Shown here: positions 1-7,586 of the stretch, one piece after another
How the letters are laid out: the number at the start of each line of letters is the position of its first letter
How positions within the stretch are numbered: position 1 is the first letter of the stretch
Assembly: GCA_945893145.1 (NCBI GenBank)
Contig: CAMDDZ010000049.1
Span: 1 to 41,132, forward strand
Direction: 5' to 3'
DNA: 41,132 nt
Source of the DNA: Rhodoplanes serenus
GTDB lineage: Bacteria > Pseudomonadota > Alphaproteobacteria > Rhizobiales > Xanthobacteraceae
The notes under the pieces: model-generated
Database searches by the model: none
What the model saw: only the letters and a program-made list of their open reading frames with translations
Told to the model about the DNA's origin: nothing
Program-made: the position numbers and the translations under genes

Positions 1-85
1 CAAGGCGAACGAGGTCGCGTGGCAGTCGGTGATCAAGCGCGCGCCGGAGACCGGCCCGCGCCTGCGGCAATTGTCGGGGAATTGA
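1..85 (+). CDS. TRAP transporter substrate-binding protein (DctP-type), C-terminal end only
   Basis: The window opens inside a reading frame whose last 27 residues begin KANEVAWQSVIKRAPETG and stop with TGA at 83-85. The phrase is typical of the C-terminal helix of DctP-family periplasmic solute receptors, and the next two genes are the DctQ and DctM membrane partners, so the assignment rests mainly on context. The remainder of the gene lies upstream of the window. It would bind a substrate, often a carboxylate, in the periplasm. A composite palindromic repeat separates it from dctQ. Confidence 0.6.
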   Translation, partial: KANEVAWQSVIKRAPETGPRLRQLSGN

Positions 86-107
86 TTGTAGCCGCGCGCG
101 CTCTTCT

Positions 108-231
108 CCCTCTCCCCGCGTGCGGGGAGAGGGTTGGGGTGAGGGGGCGCTTCCACATGCTCAGACTCGCGGATACGCCCCCTCACCCGGATTGCTTCGC
201 AATCCGACCTCTCCCCGCAAGCGGGGAGAGG
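108..231. repeat. Composite palindromic intergenic repeat
   Basis: Three nested inverted repeats are visible. CCCTCTCCCCGCGTGCGGGG and the following bases form a hairpin at 108-133. GGGTGAGGGGGCG (137-149) pairs perfectly with 176-188. Two further hairpins follow at 189-205 (GGATTG/CAATCC) and 208-231 (CCTCTCCCCGC/GCGGGGAGAGG). The style matches repetitive extragenic elements common in Bradyrhizobium-like genomes. It lies inside a presumed operon, between dctP and dctQ, where a folded transcript could stabilise or attenuate the message. Confidence 0.75.
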
Positions 232-244
232 TGAAAGAAAGCGA

Positions 245-760
245 ATGACCCGCGTCTCAAATTTCTTCGGCCGCCTGTTCGACGCGCTGGCGATGCTGGC
301 AGCGCTGACGCTGCTGGCCATGGTCATCATGGTGACTGCCGACATCCTGCTGCGCAATCTGACCAGCGGCGGCTTCCCCTGGGCCAACGAAGTTTCCGAA
401 TACGCGCTTTACGCCATCACGCTGATGACCGCGCCATGGCTGCTGCGACGCGGCCAGCACGTGCGGATCGATCTCGCGCTGACCTTGGTGCCTCCGCGCG
501 TCGCGTGGCTGATGGAGGCCGCAAGCGACATCGTGGGCTTCGTGGTTTGCCTCGTCATGCTGCGCTACGGCGTCAAGATGGTGGTCGAGAGCGCGACGCT
601 CGGCTCGATCACGATCAAGAACCTGGTGTTTCCGGAATGGTGGCTGCTGGTGCCGTTGCCGCTCTGCTTCGCGCTGATCGCGGTTGAGTTCGCGTTCCGT
701 TTCGAGCGGTTGATCCACGGCGCGCGCGGCCGCCGCGTCGAAGCCACGTCGGTGAGCTGA
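245..760 (+). CDS. TRAP transporter small membrane subunit (DctQ family)
   Basis: The 171-residue protein has about four hydrophobic segments (roughly residues 14-36, 52-72, 90-112 and 128-152), the size and layout of DctQ subunits. The motif with E-x3-Y-x8-T-A-P-W near residues 50-65 is family-like. It partners DctM in an ion-gradient-driven uptake system that takes substrate from the DctP receptor. Its stop codon overlaps the DctM start (TGATG at 758-762), indicating translational coupling. Substrate is unknown; the adjacent dienelactone-hydrolase-like gene suggests an organic acid. Confidence 0.88.
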   Translation: MTRVSNFFGRLFDALAMLAALTLLAMVIMVTADILLRNLTSGGFPWANEVSEYALYAITLMTAPWLLRRGQHVRIDLALTLVPPRVAWLMEAASDIVGFVVCLVMLRYGVKMVVESATLGSITIKNLVFPEWWLLVPLPLCFALIAVEFAFRFERLIHGARGRRVEATSVS

Positions 761-2079
761 TGGGCTGGGTCGAGGCAAGCTTGATCATGTTTGGCGGTCT
801 CGTCGCCGTGATGGGGCTCGGCCTTTCGGTGGCGCTGGCGTTCCTCGCCATCAACATCGTTGGCGCGCTGCTTTTCCTCGGTGGCGAGCAGGGCCTGACG
901 CAGATCGCACGCAACGCCGTGCAATCGGTGGCGAGCTTCTCGCTCACCCCGATCCCATTTTTCGTGCTGATGGGCGAGGTGCTGTTTCACTCCGGTGTGG
1001 CGCTGAAAGCGATCGACGCGTTCTCGCTGCTGATCCGCCGGGTGCCGGGGCGATTGTCGGTGATCGCGATCGTGGCCGGCACGGTGTTCTCGGCCATTTC
1101 GGGTTCGACCATCGCCACCACGGCGCTGCTCGGCAGCCTGATGTTGCCGACCATGCTGGAGCGCGGCTACGACAAGCGCTTCGCCATGGGCCCGATCATC
1201 GGCATCGGCGGCGTCGATATGCTGATCCCGCCGTCGGCCCTCGCGGTGCTGCTCGGCAGCCTTGCCGGCATCTCGATCTCGGGGCTTTTGATCGGCGGCA
1301 TCGTGCCGGGCCTGATCCTGAGCGTGGTGTTCGTCGGCTATATCGTGCTGCGCGCCTGGCTCGATCCATCGCTGGCGCCCGAAAGCGCCGTCGAGATCGC
1401 TCCACCGGGCGTTTCGCGCTGGCTGCCGTTCCTGGTCCACGTGCTGCCGCTGCTGCTCATCTTCGGCGTCGTGGTCGGCGCCATGACGGCGGGCTGGGCG
1501 ACGCCCACCGAAGCCGCCGCGCTCGGCGCCGCCGGCACCATCGTCGCCGCGATGCTCTATCGCAGCCTGACCTGGGCCGCGTTGATGAAGGCGCTCACCG
1601 GCACGGTCGCGGTGTCCGGAACGATCCTGTTCATCATCATGGGCGCCACCACGTTCTCGCAAGTTCTGAGCTTCTCCGGCGCGACCAACGGCATCGTCGG
1701 TCTGGTTTCGGCGCAGGGTCTTTCCGCCACCGTCATTCTGCTCGGCATGATGCTGATCCTGCTCTTCCTGGGTTGCTTCGTCGATCAGGTGTCGATGATG
1801 CTGATCACGCTGCCGTTCTTTATGCCGCTGGTGAGCCAGCTTGGTGTCGACCCGATTTGGTTCGGTGTGCTGTTCCTGATCTGCATGCAGCTCGGATTGC
1901 TGACGCCGCCGTTCGGCTTGCTGCTCTTCACCATGAAAGGTGTCGCGCCACCCGGCATCACCATGAACGACGTGTTCCGCGCCGCGATGCCCTATGTTTG
2001 GTTTGGCCTTCTGGTGCTGGCGCTGGTGTTCGTCTTCCCGCCTGTCGCGACCTGGCTGCCGAAGCTGCTCGGAGGCTGA
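760..2079 (+). CDS. TRAP transporter large membrane subunit (DctM family)
   Basis: The 439-residue, almost wholly hydrophobic protein contains the DctM repeats: FFVLMGEVLFHSG near residue 67, an ISGSTIATTALLGSLMLP stretch near 112, and a second-half GWATPTEAAALG near residue 246. This is the ion-coupled permease of the TRAP system. Length and order (dctP-dctQ-dctM) are canonical. It is coupled to DctQ by a one-base overlap and is followed 3 bases later by a hydrolase gene, so all are probably co-transcribed. Substrate cannot be read from the sequence. Confidence 0.93.
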   Translation: MGWVEASLIMFGGLVAVMGLGLSVALAFLAINIVGALLFLGGEQGLTQIARNAVQSVASFSLTPIPFFVLMGEVLFHSGVALKAIDAFSLLIRRVPGRLSVIAIVAGTVFSAISGSTIATTALLGSLMLPTMLERGYDKRFAMGPIIGIGGVDMLIPPSALAVLLGSLAGISISGLLIGGIVPGLILSVVFVGYIVLRAWLDPSLAPESAVEIAPPGVSRWLPFLVHVLPLLLIFGVVVGAMTAGWATPTEAAALGAAGTIVAAMLYRSLTWAALMKALTGTVAVSGTILFIIMGATTFSQVLSFSGATNGIVGLVSAQGLSATVILLGMMLILLFLGCFVDQVSMMLITLPFFMPLVSQLGVDPIWFGVLFLICMQLGLLTPPFGLLLFTMKGVAPPGITMNDVFRAAMPYVWFGLLVLALVFVFPPVATWLPKLLGG

Positions 2080-2082
2080 TGC

Positions 2083-2844
2083 ATGATCGAACGTCTCGCC
2101 GAAATCCCAACCGCCGACGGCCGCATGGACGCGTTCATGGTCCACCCGGAGGAGGGCGGGCCGTTCCCGGCGGTGATCATCCTGATGGACATCTGGGGCC
2201 TGCGCGAGGAGCTGTTCGACGTCGCGCGGAAAATTGCGGTCGCCGGTTATCATTGCACGGTGCCGAATTTTTGGTACCGGCGCGGCAAGGTTCGCTACGA
2301 GTTACGCGACGAGCAGGGCCGCATGCGCTCGCTCAACACCATCCCGAAGGCAATCCAGGACGAGATGCACGCCAACATGGTGCACGTCACCGACAAAATG
2401 GCGATGGCGGACATCGGCGCGATATTGAAATTCCTCGACGGCGAGCCGGTGCGCAAGGGGCCGAAGGGCTCGATCGGCTATTGTCTCGGCGGGCGGCTGT
2501 CGCTCTCCGCCGCCATTGAATATCCGGATCATTTCCGCGCCTCGGCCAGCATGCACGGCACCGCCATGGTGTCGGACGCGCCGGATTCTCCGCACCGCTC
2601 AATCGGTAAATTGCGCGGCGAGGTCTATTGCGGCTTCGGCGAGCGCGACCGTTTCACGCCCCCGCCCGTGGTCGAGACATTGGCGCGCCTGATGAAGGAC
2701 AATCCCAACATCCGCTATCGCGCCAATGTTCATTCCGGCGCCGATCACGGCTACGCGCTGCCCGACCGCGACGTGTTCGACAAACCGGCCGCCAACCGCG
2801 ACTGGGAGAACATCTTCGCGATGTTCAGAAGGCAGTTGGGGTAG
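2083..2844 (+). CDS. Dienelactone hydrolase family protein
   Basis: This 253-residue alpha/beta hydrolase carries the dienelactone hydrolase triad: Cys134 in GYCLGGR, Asp189 in FGERDRF and His222 in GADHGYALP. Family members cleave lactones or esters in aromatic catabolism, classically 4-carboxymethylenebut-2-en-4-olide to maleylacetate in the chlorocatechol route, but many have other substrates. A GGAGG ribosome site lies just inside the end of dctM and the gene starts 3 bases after its stop, so it belongs to the TRAP operon. It probably acts on the imported compound or its product, which is inference. Nucleophile replacement is not seen; the enzyme looks intact. Confidence 0.9.
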   Translation: MIERLAEIPTADGRMDAFMVHPEEGGPFPAVIILMDIWGLREELFDVARKIAVAGYHCTVPNFWYRRGKVRYELRDEQGRMRSLNTIPKAIQDEMHANMVHVTDKMAMADIGAILKFLDGEPVRKGPKGSIGYCLGGRLSLSAAIEYPDHFRASASMHGTAMVSDAPDSPHRSIGKLRGEVYCGFGERDRFTPPPVVETLARLMKDNPNIRYRANVHSGADHGYALPDRDVFDKPAANRDWENIFAMFRRQLG

Positions 2845-2860
2845 GGCCACGAGCGTCTGG

Positions 2861-3655
2861 CTAAAGCCCGCCCAGCGCGCGCTTCGGCAGATAGTGCAGC
2901 ACGCGCATTTCGAGCAGGATCACCAGCAGATAGGCGATGCCGCCGACCAGCGTCAGCAGCAGGATGGTGACGAACACCATCGGCGTGTTGGCCTGGCCTT
3001 CGCCGAACGACAGCAGGTAGCCGAGCCCCATATTGCCGCCGACCAGCTCGCCGACCACGACGCCGACCACGGCGAGCGTCGAGCCGATGCGCAGCCCCGC
3101 AAACAGCGGTGGCATGGAGGCTGGAAATTCGATCTTCCAGAAAATCTGCGCGCGGCTCGCCTTGAAGGCGCGCGCCAGGTTGATGAGGTCGGGATCGACC
3201 GTGCGCAGCGCGGTCAGCACGTTGACCATGACTGGAAAGAACACGATCAGGATGGCGACCAGGATTTTCGGATAGACTGTAAATCCCATCCACAGAATGA
3301 ACAGCGGCGCGAACGCCACCTTGGGCGCGATCTGCAGCGCCAGGATATAGGGCGACAGCGCGAACTCGGCGGTCGGCGACATGCCCAGCGCGTAGCCGAT
3401 GCCGGCGCCGAGCAGGCTGCCGATCACGAAACCGACGATCACCTCGCCCGCGGTTACGCCGGTGTGCAGCAGCACATTGTTGACATGCATCATGCGCACC
3501 GCTTCCTCGGCCACCATGGAGAGCGGCGGCACGATGAAAGACGGAATGCCGAGCAGACCCGGTCCCCATTGCCAGGCGGCGAGGAACACGACCAGCACCG
3601 CGACGCTGGCGGCTGTTCCCCTGCGCACCAGCGCGTTGCGGCTTGCGTTGCTCAC
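2861..3655 (-). CDS. ABC transporter permease (SsuC/TauC-like)
   Basis: The 264-residue membrane protein has a binding-protein-dependent transport permease domain, with the cytoplasmic EAA-type loop around EFPASMPPLFAGLRIGS (near residues 177-193) that docks on the ATPase. Its first helix is at about residues 14-32. Its start overlaps the end of the ATPase gene by 4 bases (ATGA at 3652-3655). With that ATPase and the divergent NMT1/THI5-type receptor it makes a complete importer of the sulfonate/nitrate/thiamine-precursor/phthalate-type class. The actual substrate is unknown; the aromatic catabolic context makes a phthalate-like acid plausible. Confidence 0.92.
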   Translation of the reverse strand: MSNASRNALVRRGTAASVAVLVVFLAAWQWGPGLLGIPSFIVPPLSMVAEEAVRMMHVNNVLLHTGVTAGEVIVGFVIGSLLGAGIGYALGMSPTAEFALSPYILALQIAPKVAFAPLFILWMGFTVYPKILVAILIVFFPVMVNVLTALRTVDPDLINLARAFKASRAQIFWKIEFPASMPPLFAGLRIGSTLAVVGVVVGELVGGNMGLGYLLSFGEGQANTPMVFVTILLLTLVGGIAYLLVILLEMRVLHYLPKRALGGL

Positions 3656-4452
3656 GCGGTTGCTCCCGCTTCGAGCGGTGTGCCGCCGATGTCGAGCCGG
3701 TCCATCAGGCGCGCAACGTATTCGGCGACCTTCGGCTCGCGGCGCCGCGCAATCGGATTGTCACGTCCTGGCAGTTCGATCTTGATCTCGTCGATGATGT
3801 GGCCGGGCCGCTTGCTCATCACCAGCACGCGGTCGGACAGCGTCACGGCTTCGAGCAGATCGTGCGTGATGAGAAGGGCCGTCTTCCCGGCACGTTTGAG
3901 CGTCTGCGCGAGCTCCCGCTGCAGCACCATGCGGGTCTGCGCGTCGACCGCCGAAAATGGCTCGTCCAGCAACAGCACAGAAGGATCAACCGCCAGCGTG
4001 CGCGCCAGCGCCACGCGCTGGCGCATGCCGCCCGACAATTGATGCGGATAGTGTCCGGAAAATTCGGCGAGTCCCAAGCTCTCCAGCAGCGTCTGGGCGC
4101 GACGCTTCCGCTCGGCCAGCGGCAGGCGCTGGATTTCGACGCCGAACATCACGTTCTCGGCGATGGTGCGCCACGGCAGCAGCAGGTCCTTTTGCAGCAT
4201 GAAGGCGACATGGGCGTTCGGGCCCTCCACCCGCTCGCCATCGACGAAGGCCTGGCCCTCGCTCGGCGCGGAGAGGCCGGAGCCAATGTTGAGCAGCGTG
4301 GACTTGCCGCAGCCGCTCGGGCCGATCAGCGACACCACCTCGCCGTCGCGCACCGCGAAGCTGACGCCGCTGATCGCGGTCAGCATCTTTCCCGTCCCTT
4401 GCGCGAACCGCATCGTGATGTCGCGGTATTCGAGGCGGATCACATCGGACAT
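3652..4452 (-). CDS. ABC transporter ATP-binding protein (SsuB/TauB-like)
   Basis: The 266-residue ATPase shows Walker A GPSGCGKS (44-51), the signature LSGGMRQRV (139-147), Walker B VLLLDEPF (159-166) and switch His197. The frame stays open for 59 more codons upstream, but that stretch is not family-like, so I chose the ATG at 4452 (MSDVIRLEY). A 17-base direct repeat (see the separate entry) immediately precedes the start. The protein energises the permease that follows and is transcribed away from the receptor gene at 4618. Confidence 0.92.
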   Translation of the reverse strand: MSDVIRLEYRDITMRFAQGTGKMLTAISGVSFAVRDGEVVSLIGPSGCGKSTLLNIGSGLSAPSEGQAFVDGERVEGPNAHVAFMLQKDLLLPWRTIAENVMFGVEIQRLPLAERKRRAQTLLESLGLAEFSGHYPHQLSGGMRQRVALARTLAVDPSVLLLDEPFSAVDAQTRMVLQRELAQTLKRAGKTALLITHDLLEAVTLSDRVLVMSKRPGHIIDEIKIELPGRDNPIARRREPKVAEYVARLMDRLDIGGTPLEAGATA

Positions 4453-4483
4453 TGGTACGCTTGGGACATTGGTGCGCTTGACC
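4450..4483. repeat. 17-base direct repeat at the ATPase start codon
   Basis: Two adjacent copies read ACATTGGTACGCTTGGG and ACATTGGTGCGCTTGAC on the + strand. On the minus strand each contains an ATGTCC, so the ATPase start codon context is duplicated; only the copy next to the gene is in frame. It may be a replication slip or an operator in the divergent promoter region between the ATPase and the receptor gene. Confidence 0.6.
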
Positions 4484-4517
4484 GCGGGGAGGTTGTATTG
4501 GGCTGTCCGCGTGCATG

Positions 4518-4544
4518 TTGCCGCACGCTTTTGTCGAGTATAAT
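4518..4544 (+). promoter_or_regulatory. Candidate sigma-70-type promoter for the ABC receptor gene
   Basis: A perfect TATAAT lies at 4539-4544, preceded by TTGCCG at 4518-4523. The 15-base spacing is short for a housekeeping promoter, which lowers confidence. It points toward the binding protein starting at 4618 and sits in the only intergenic space between the divergent genes. Confidence 0.4.
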
Positions 4545-4617
4545 GGCACAGAACGGCACCGCCGATAGTGTTTCGGAGCGGCCTGCTGCGGCGATTTGAC
4601 GATTGGGAGAGAACAGG

Positions 4618-5616
4618 ATGTCTGCACACGAAACGAAAAAATCACGCCGCCAAGTGGTGGGCGCTGGCGCGCTGCTCGGCCTTGGTGTCCTGACCGCGTC
4701 CAGGACCGCTTTCGGCGCCGAAAAGATCACCTATCTGTTTCCGGCTCCACCGCTGTTGCCGGCGTTCGGGCCGATCCAGCTCGCCAAGGGCAAGGGCTAT
4801 TTCACCGAAGCTGGCCTCGACGTGGACTTTGCGGTCGGGCGCGGCGGCGTCGATGTGGCGAAGCAGGTCGGCGCCGGCAATGCGCTGCTGGGCGGCATCG
4901 TGGCGGACGGGCCGATCATGGTCCGCGGCAACGGCGTGCCGATCAAGATCGTCTGCGTGTTCGGCGGCAAAGGCTTCATGCAGCTTGTAGTGCGCGAGGA
5001 CTCCGGCATCACCAAGCCTGCGGACCTCAAGGGCAAAACCATTACGGTGATGTCCTATCAGGACACCACCTTCTATGCGCTGCTCGGCTTGCTCGCGAGC
5101 GTAGGGCTGACGCAGAGCGACGTCGATATCCAGCAGGCCGGTCCGGTCGGCGTCTGGCAGTCGGTTGCGACCGGCAAGTCGGTCGGCATGGCCGGCGTGC
5201 CGGACTGGATCGCCAACGTCCAGGCGACAGGCACCAAGGTCAACGTGATCCCGACCGACGACTTTTTCCCGCACATGGCGCAGGCGATCGGCGTGTCCGA
5301 TCAGGTGATCAAGGACAAGCCCGAGCTGGTGCGCGCCTTTGTGAAGGCGGCGCTGCGCGGCATGAAGGACATCATGGACAACCCGGACAAGGCGGCCGAC
5401 GAGTTCGTCAGCTTCGTGCCGCAGTGGAAGGGCAAGGAGGGCGAGGTCAAGGTCGCGCTCAACTACTACGCCAAGCTGGTCTATCCGGGGCAGAAGCAGC
5501 TCGGCGAAGTGAACGTCGACCGGCTGACCAAGTTGCAGGACTTCTACCTGGCCAAGGGTTTCATCCAGAAGGCGACGCCGGTGGCGGAGCTCTACAGCAA
5601 CGACTTCATCAAGTAG
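4618..5616 (+). CDS. ABC transporter substrate-binding protein (NMT1/SsuA-like)
   Basis: This 332-residue periplasmic receptor has a KKSRRQVVGAGALLGLG leader that resembles a twin-arginine signal, ending near the AFGAEK junction. The mature part has the NMT1/THI5 features: AKGKGYFTEAGLDVDF at the N-lobe and LVRAFVKAALRGMKD in the C-lobe. I prefer the ATG at 4618, preceded by GGAGAG, over the TTG at 4603. It faces the permease/ATPase pair divergently and probably delivers substrate to them. A strong terminator follows the stop codon. Confidence 0.9.
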   Translation: MSAHETKKSRRQVVGAGALLGLGVLTASRTAFGAEKITYLFPAPPLLPAFGPIQLAKGKGYFTEAGLDVDFAVGRGGVDVAKQVGAGNALLGGIVADGPIMVRGNGVPIKIVCVFGGKGFMQLVVREDSGITKPADLKGKTITVMSYQDTTFYALLGLLASVGLTQSDVDIQQAGPVGVWQSVATGKSVGMAGVPDWIANVQATGTKVNVIPTDDFFPHMAQAIGVSDQVIKDKPELVRAFVKAALRGMKDIMDNPDKAADEFVSFVPQWKGKEGEVKVALNYYAKLVYPGQKQLGEVNVDRLTKLQDFYLAKGFIQKATPVAELYSNDFIK

Positions 5617-5634
5617 CCTCTACAAAATGCGCGA

Positions 5635-5667
5635 CGGCGCCCGGCCAATCCGGGCGCCGTTTCGTTT
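5635..5667 (+). terminator. Rho-independent-type terminator after the ABC receptor gene
   Basis: A perfect 10-base stem CGGCGCCCGG (5635-5644) and CCGGGCGCCG (5650-5659) encloses the loop CCAAT and is followed by TTTCGTTTCGG. The T-run is interrupted, as is common in GC-rich genomes. It separates the receptor gene from the monooxygenase that follows. Confidence 0.75.
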
Positions 5668-5707
5668 CGGAGACAAGCGGCCGCATTGGTGGTGCTATAA
5701 AAGGGCG

Positions 5708-6826
5708 ATGAGCAAACGACACGCGGAAATCGCCGGCGCTGGATTTGCGGGGCTTGCGGCTGCCTGTGCGCTGGCGCAACGCGGCTGGAGCGTGCGCGTG
5801 CACGAGCGCGCCGATCGGCTCCGCACCACGGGCGCCGGCATCTACATCTACGAGAACGGCTTGCGCGTGTTGGAGGCGCTCGGCGCCTATGACGAGGCGG
5901 TGAAGGGCGCGCCGTTCGCGCACACCCGTGAGGTGCGCGACGACCAGAACCGTACCGTCTCGGTGCACCGCTGGGGCGGCAGCCGCGTCTATTCGATCGT
6001 GCGGCAGACCGTGATCAATGCGCTCGGCGCATCGGCGCGGCGTGCCGGCGTCGAGATCGAGGTCAATTCGACGGTGGCGGGCGCGACGGCCGATGGCGAA
6101 CTAATCCTGGCCGATGGCCGCAGACTCAAAGCTGATCTCATCGTCGCCGCGGACGGCACCAATTCGAAGGTGCGCGACGCGTTGGGCCTGCTGACCAAGC
6201 GCAAGGTGCTGCCGGATGGCGCCACCCGCCTACTGATCGACAAGTTGCCCGAGGAGCGTGGGCAGGACGGCGCCACCACCGTCGAATATTGGTCCGGCAG
6301 CCGGCGCGTGCTCTACACCCCGTGCAGCGAGACCGAGGTCTATATCGCGCTGACCATGCTCAATAACGATGACGTCGCGACCGCGACGCCAGTGCGCCTC
6401 GATGCCTGGAAGCGCTGGTTCCCGCATCTCGAGGCGCTGATCGACCGCTGCGGCGGCGAGGCGCGCTACGATCCGTTCGAGCTGATCAAGCTCAAACGCT
6501 GGTCTGCCGGCAAGGTCGCGGTGATCGGCGACGCCGCGCATGCGCTGCCGCCGAACATCGGGCAGGGCGGCGGCTGCTCCATGATGAATGCGCTGTCGCT
6601 CGCGGTGCATCTCGACCGCGAGCGCGACCTTGCGGCGGCGCTCGACGCCTGGGAGCGCAACGAGCGCCCGATCACCGATCACACCCAGCGTGTTTCGGTC
6701 GCGCTCGGCTGGCCGACCACCTGGCCGCCGGCGCTGCGCGCGTTCACGCTGTCGCTCGCCGGCAAATCGAAATGGGTGGTGCGGCAGCGGACCAAAACTG
6801 CGCTGCATCGGCCGACCGGGACGTGA
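5708..6826 (+). CDS. FAD-dependent aromatic monooxygenase (salicylate / 6-hydroxynicotinate hydroxylase-like)
   Basis: The 372-residue protein has an N-terminal GAGFAGLAAAC dinucleotide-binding loop (about residues 10-20), the central ADGTNSKVRDALG motif and the C-terminal FAD motif GDAAHALPPNIGQGG (274-288). This is the class A single-component flavoprotein hydroxylase pattern; such enzymes use NAD(P)H and O2 to hydroxylate activated aromatic rings, sometimes with decarboxylation. I chose the ATG at 5708 because the preceding open codons encode the terminator region. It stands alone after that terminator and converges on the ring-oxygenase operon. Which ring it hydroxylates cannot be told. 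Confidence 0.88.
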   Translation: MSKRHAEIAGAGFAGLAAACALAQRGWSVRVHERADRLRTTGAGIYIYENGLRVLEALGAYDEAVKGAPFAHTREVRDDQNRTVSVHRWGGSRVYSIVRQTVINALGASARRAGVEIEVNSTVAGATADGELILADGRRLKADLIVAADGTNSKVRDALGLLTKRKVLPDGATRLLIDKLPEERGQDGATTVEYWSGSRRVLYTPCSETEVYIALTMLNNDDVATATPVRLDAWKRWFPHLEALIDRCGGEARYDPFELIKLKRWSAGKVAVIGDAAHALPPNIGQGGGCSMMNALSLAVHLDRERDLAAALDAWERNERPITDHTQRVSVALGWPTTWPPALRAFTLSLAGKSKWVVRQRTKTALHRPTGT

Positions 6827-6851
6827 GCGGCGAGCGACCATCTCACTCCGC

Positions 6852-6980
6852 CCTCATCCTGAGGAGCGGGCCATTAGCGAGTTTACGCGCGTCTTCGACG
6901 CGCTATGGCCCGCGTCTCGAAGGATAGGGGCGGCCTCGTGCTTCGAGACGCATTGCTTCGCAATGCTCCTCAGCATGAGG
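6852..6980. repeat. Long composite inverted repeat between convergent genes
   Basis: CCTCATCCTGAGGAGC at 6852-6867 pairs with GCTCCTCAGCATGAGG at 6965-6980 with one mismatch. Inside are further stems: a GGGCCA/TGGCCC pair enclosing CGCGTCTTCGACGCG, and a CATTGCTTCGCAATG hairpin near the right arm. This is the type of dispersed repeat common in Bradyrhizobium-like genomes. It sits between two converging genes and probably also ends transcription from both sides. Confidence 0.75.
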
Positions 6981-7008
6981 CCGTGAGAGGGCGCAACTCG
7001 CGGCGACG

Positions 7009-7569
7009 TCAAAACGGCTGCGTGATCCCATCCAGCGGTGCGTCGCAATTGACCAGATCGACGCGCTTCCAGGCGATGCGGATCGCCCCGCCCGCCATCA
7101 CCAGGCGATGCAGCGCGGTGCCGCCGAACAGGCGCTGGCTGTTGCGGCGGTATTCGATCATCAGGAATTTCGACCGCAAGGTGACGCCCGTGCGGTCGGT
7201 GTCCTCGATGGTGACGCTGCCGACCATGCGGCTGGTGCGCGAGCGTGGCTCCTGCGAGTACATGCGCGGGCTCGCGAGCCGCCGCACGCGCGTCTCCAGC
7301 AGCCTGCGGTCGTCATAGATCAGCGACACGGTGTCGTGCGGATTGTCCTGGCCGGGCTCGCTCGGCACCCAATACCAGGCGTCGGCGGTGAACAGCGCGA
7401 GCCAGTCGCCGAACTTGCCTTCGTCGAGCAGCCGCGCCTCTTGCTGCAGGAATTGCTCGCAGCGGTGCAGATCGAGCGAGAGGGGCGTCGCGCGGGTGGC
7501 GCGGCTGCGCGGCGGCGCCGACCGGCGCGGGCTTGGCAGGCTCGTCTTGGGCTTGCGCTTCTTCGCCAT
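7009..7569 (-). CDS. Aromatic-ring-hydroxylating dioxygenase beta subunit
   Basis: The 186-residue protein has the ring-hydroxylating beta (NTF2/SnoaL-like) fold signature: EARLLDEGKFGDWLALFTAD near residues 44-63, YWVPSEP, YDDRRLLETRVRRL, and a C-terminal IAWKRVDLVNCD strand. The first 30 residues are basic and proline/serine-rich and look disordered. The beta subunit is structural in the alpha3beta3 oxygenase. It lies 17 bases after the alpha subunit and ends the leftward operon. No ferredoxin or reductase gene accompanies the pair here, so electrons must come from a partner encoded elsewhere. Confidence 0.88.
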   Translation of the reverse strand: MAKKRKPKTSLPSPRRSAPPRSRATRATPLSLDLHRCEQFLQQEARLLDEGKFGDWLALFTADAWYWVPSEPGQDNPHDTVSLIYDDRRLLETRVRRLASPRMYSQEPRSRTSRMVGSVTIEDTDRTGVTLRSKFLMIEYRRNSQRLFGGTALHRLVMAGGAIRIAWKRVDLVNCDAPLDGITQPF

Positions 7570-7586
7570 GACGACGTTTCAGCCCG

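Noticed and set aside
565..2253. 562-codon minus-strand frame opposite the TRAP genes
   Set aside because: It is a shadow of high-GC coding DNA: rich in D, H, Q and R with no domain pattern, while the + strand encodes clear DctQ and DctM.
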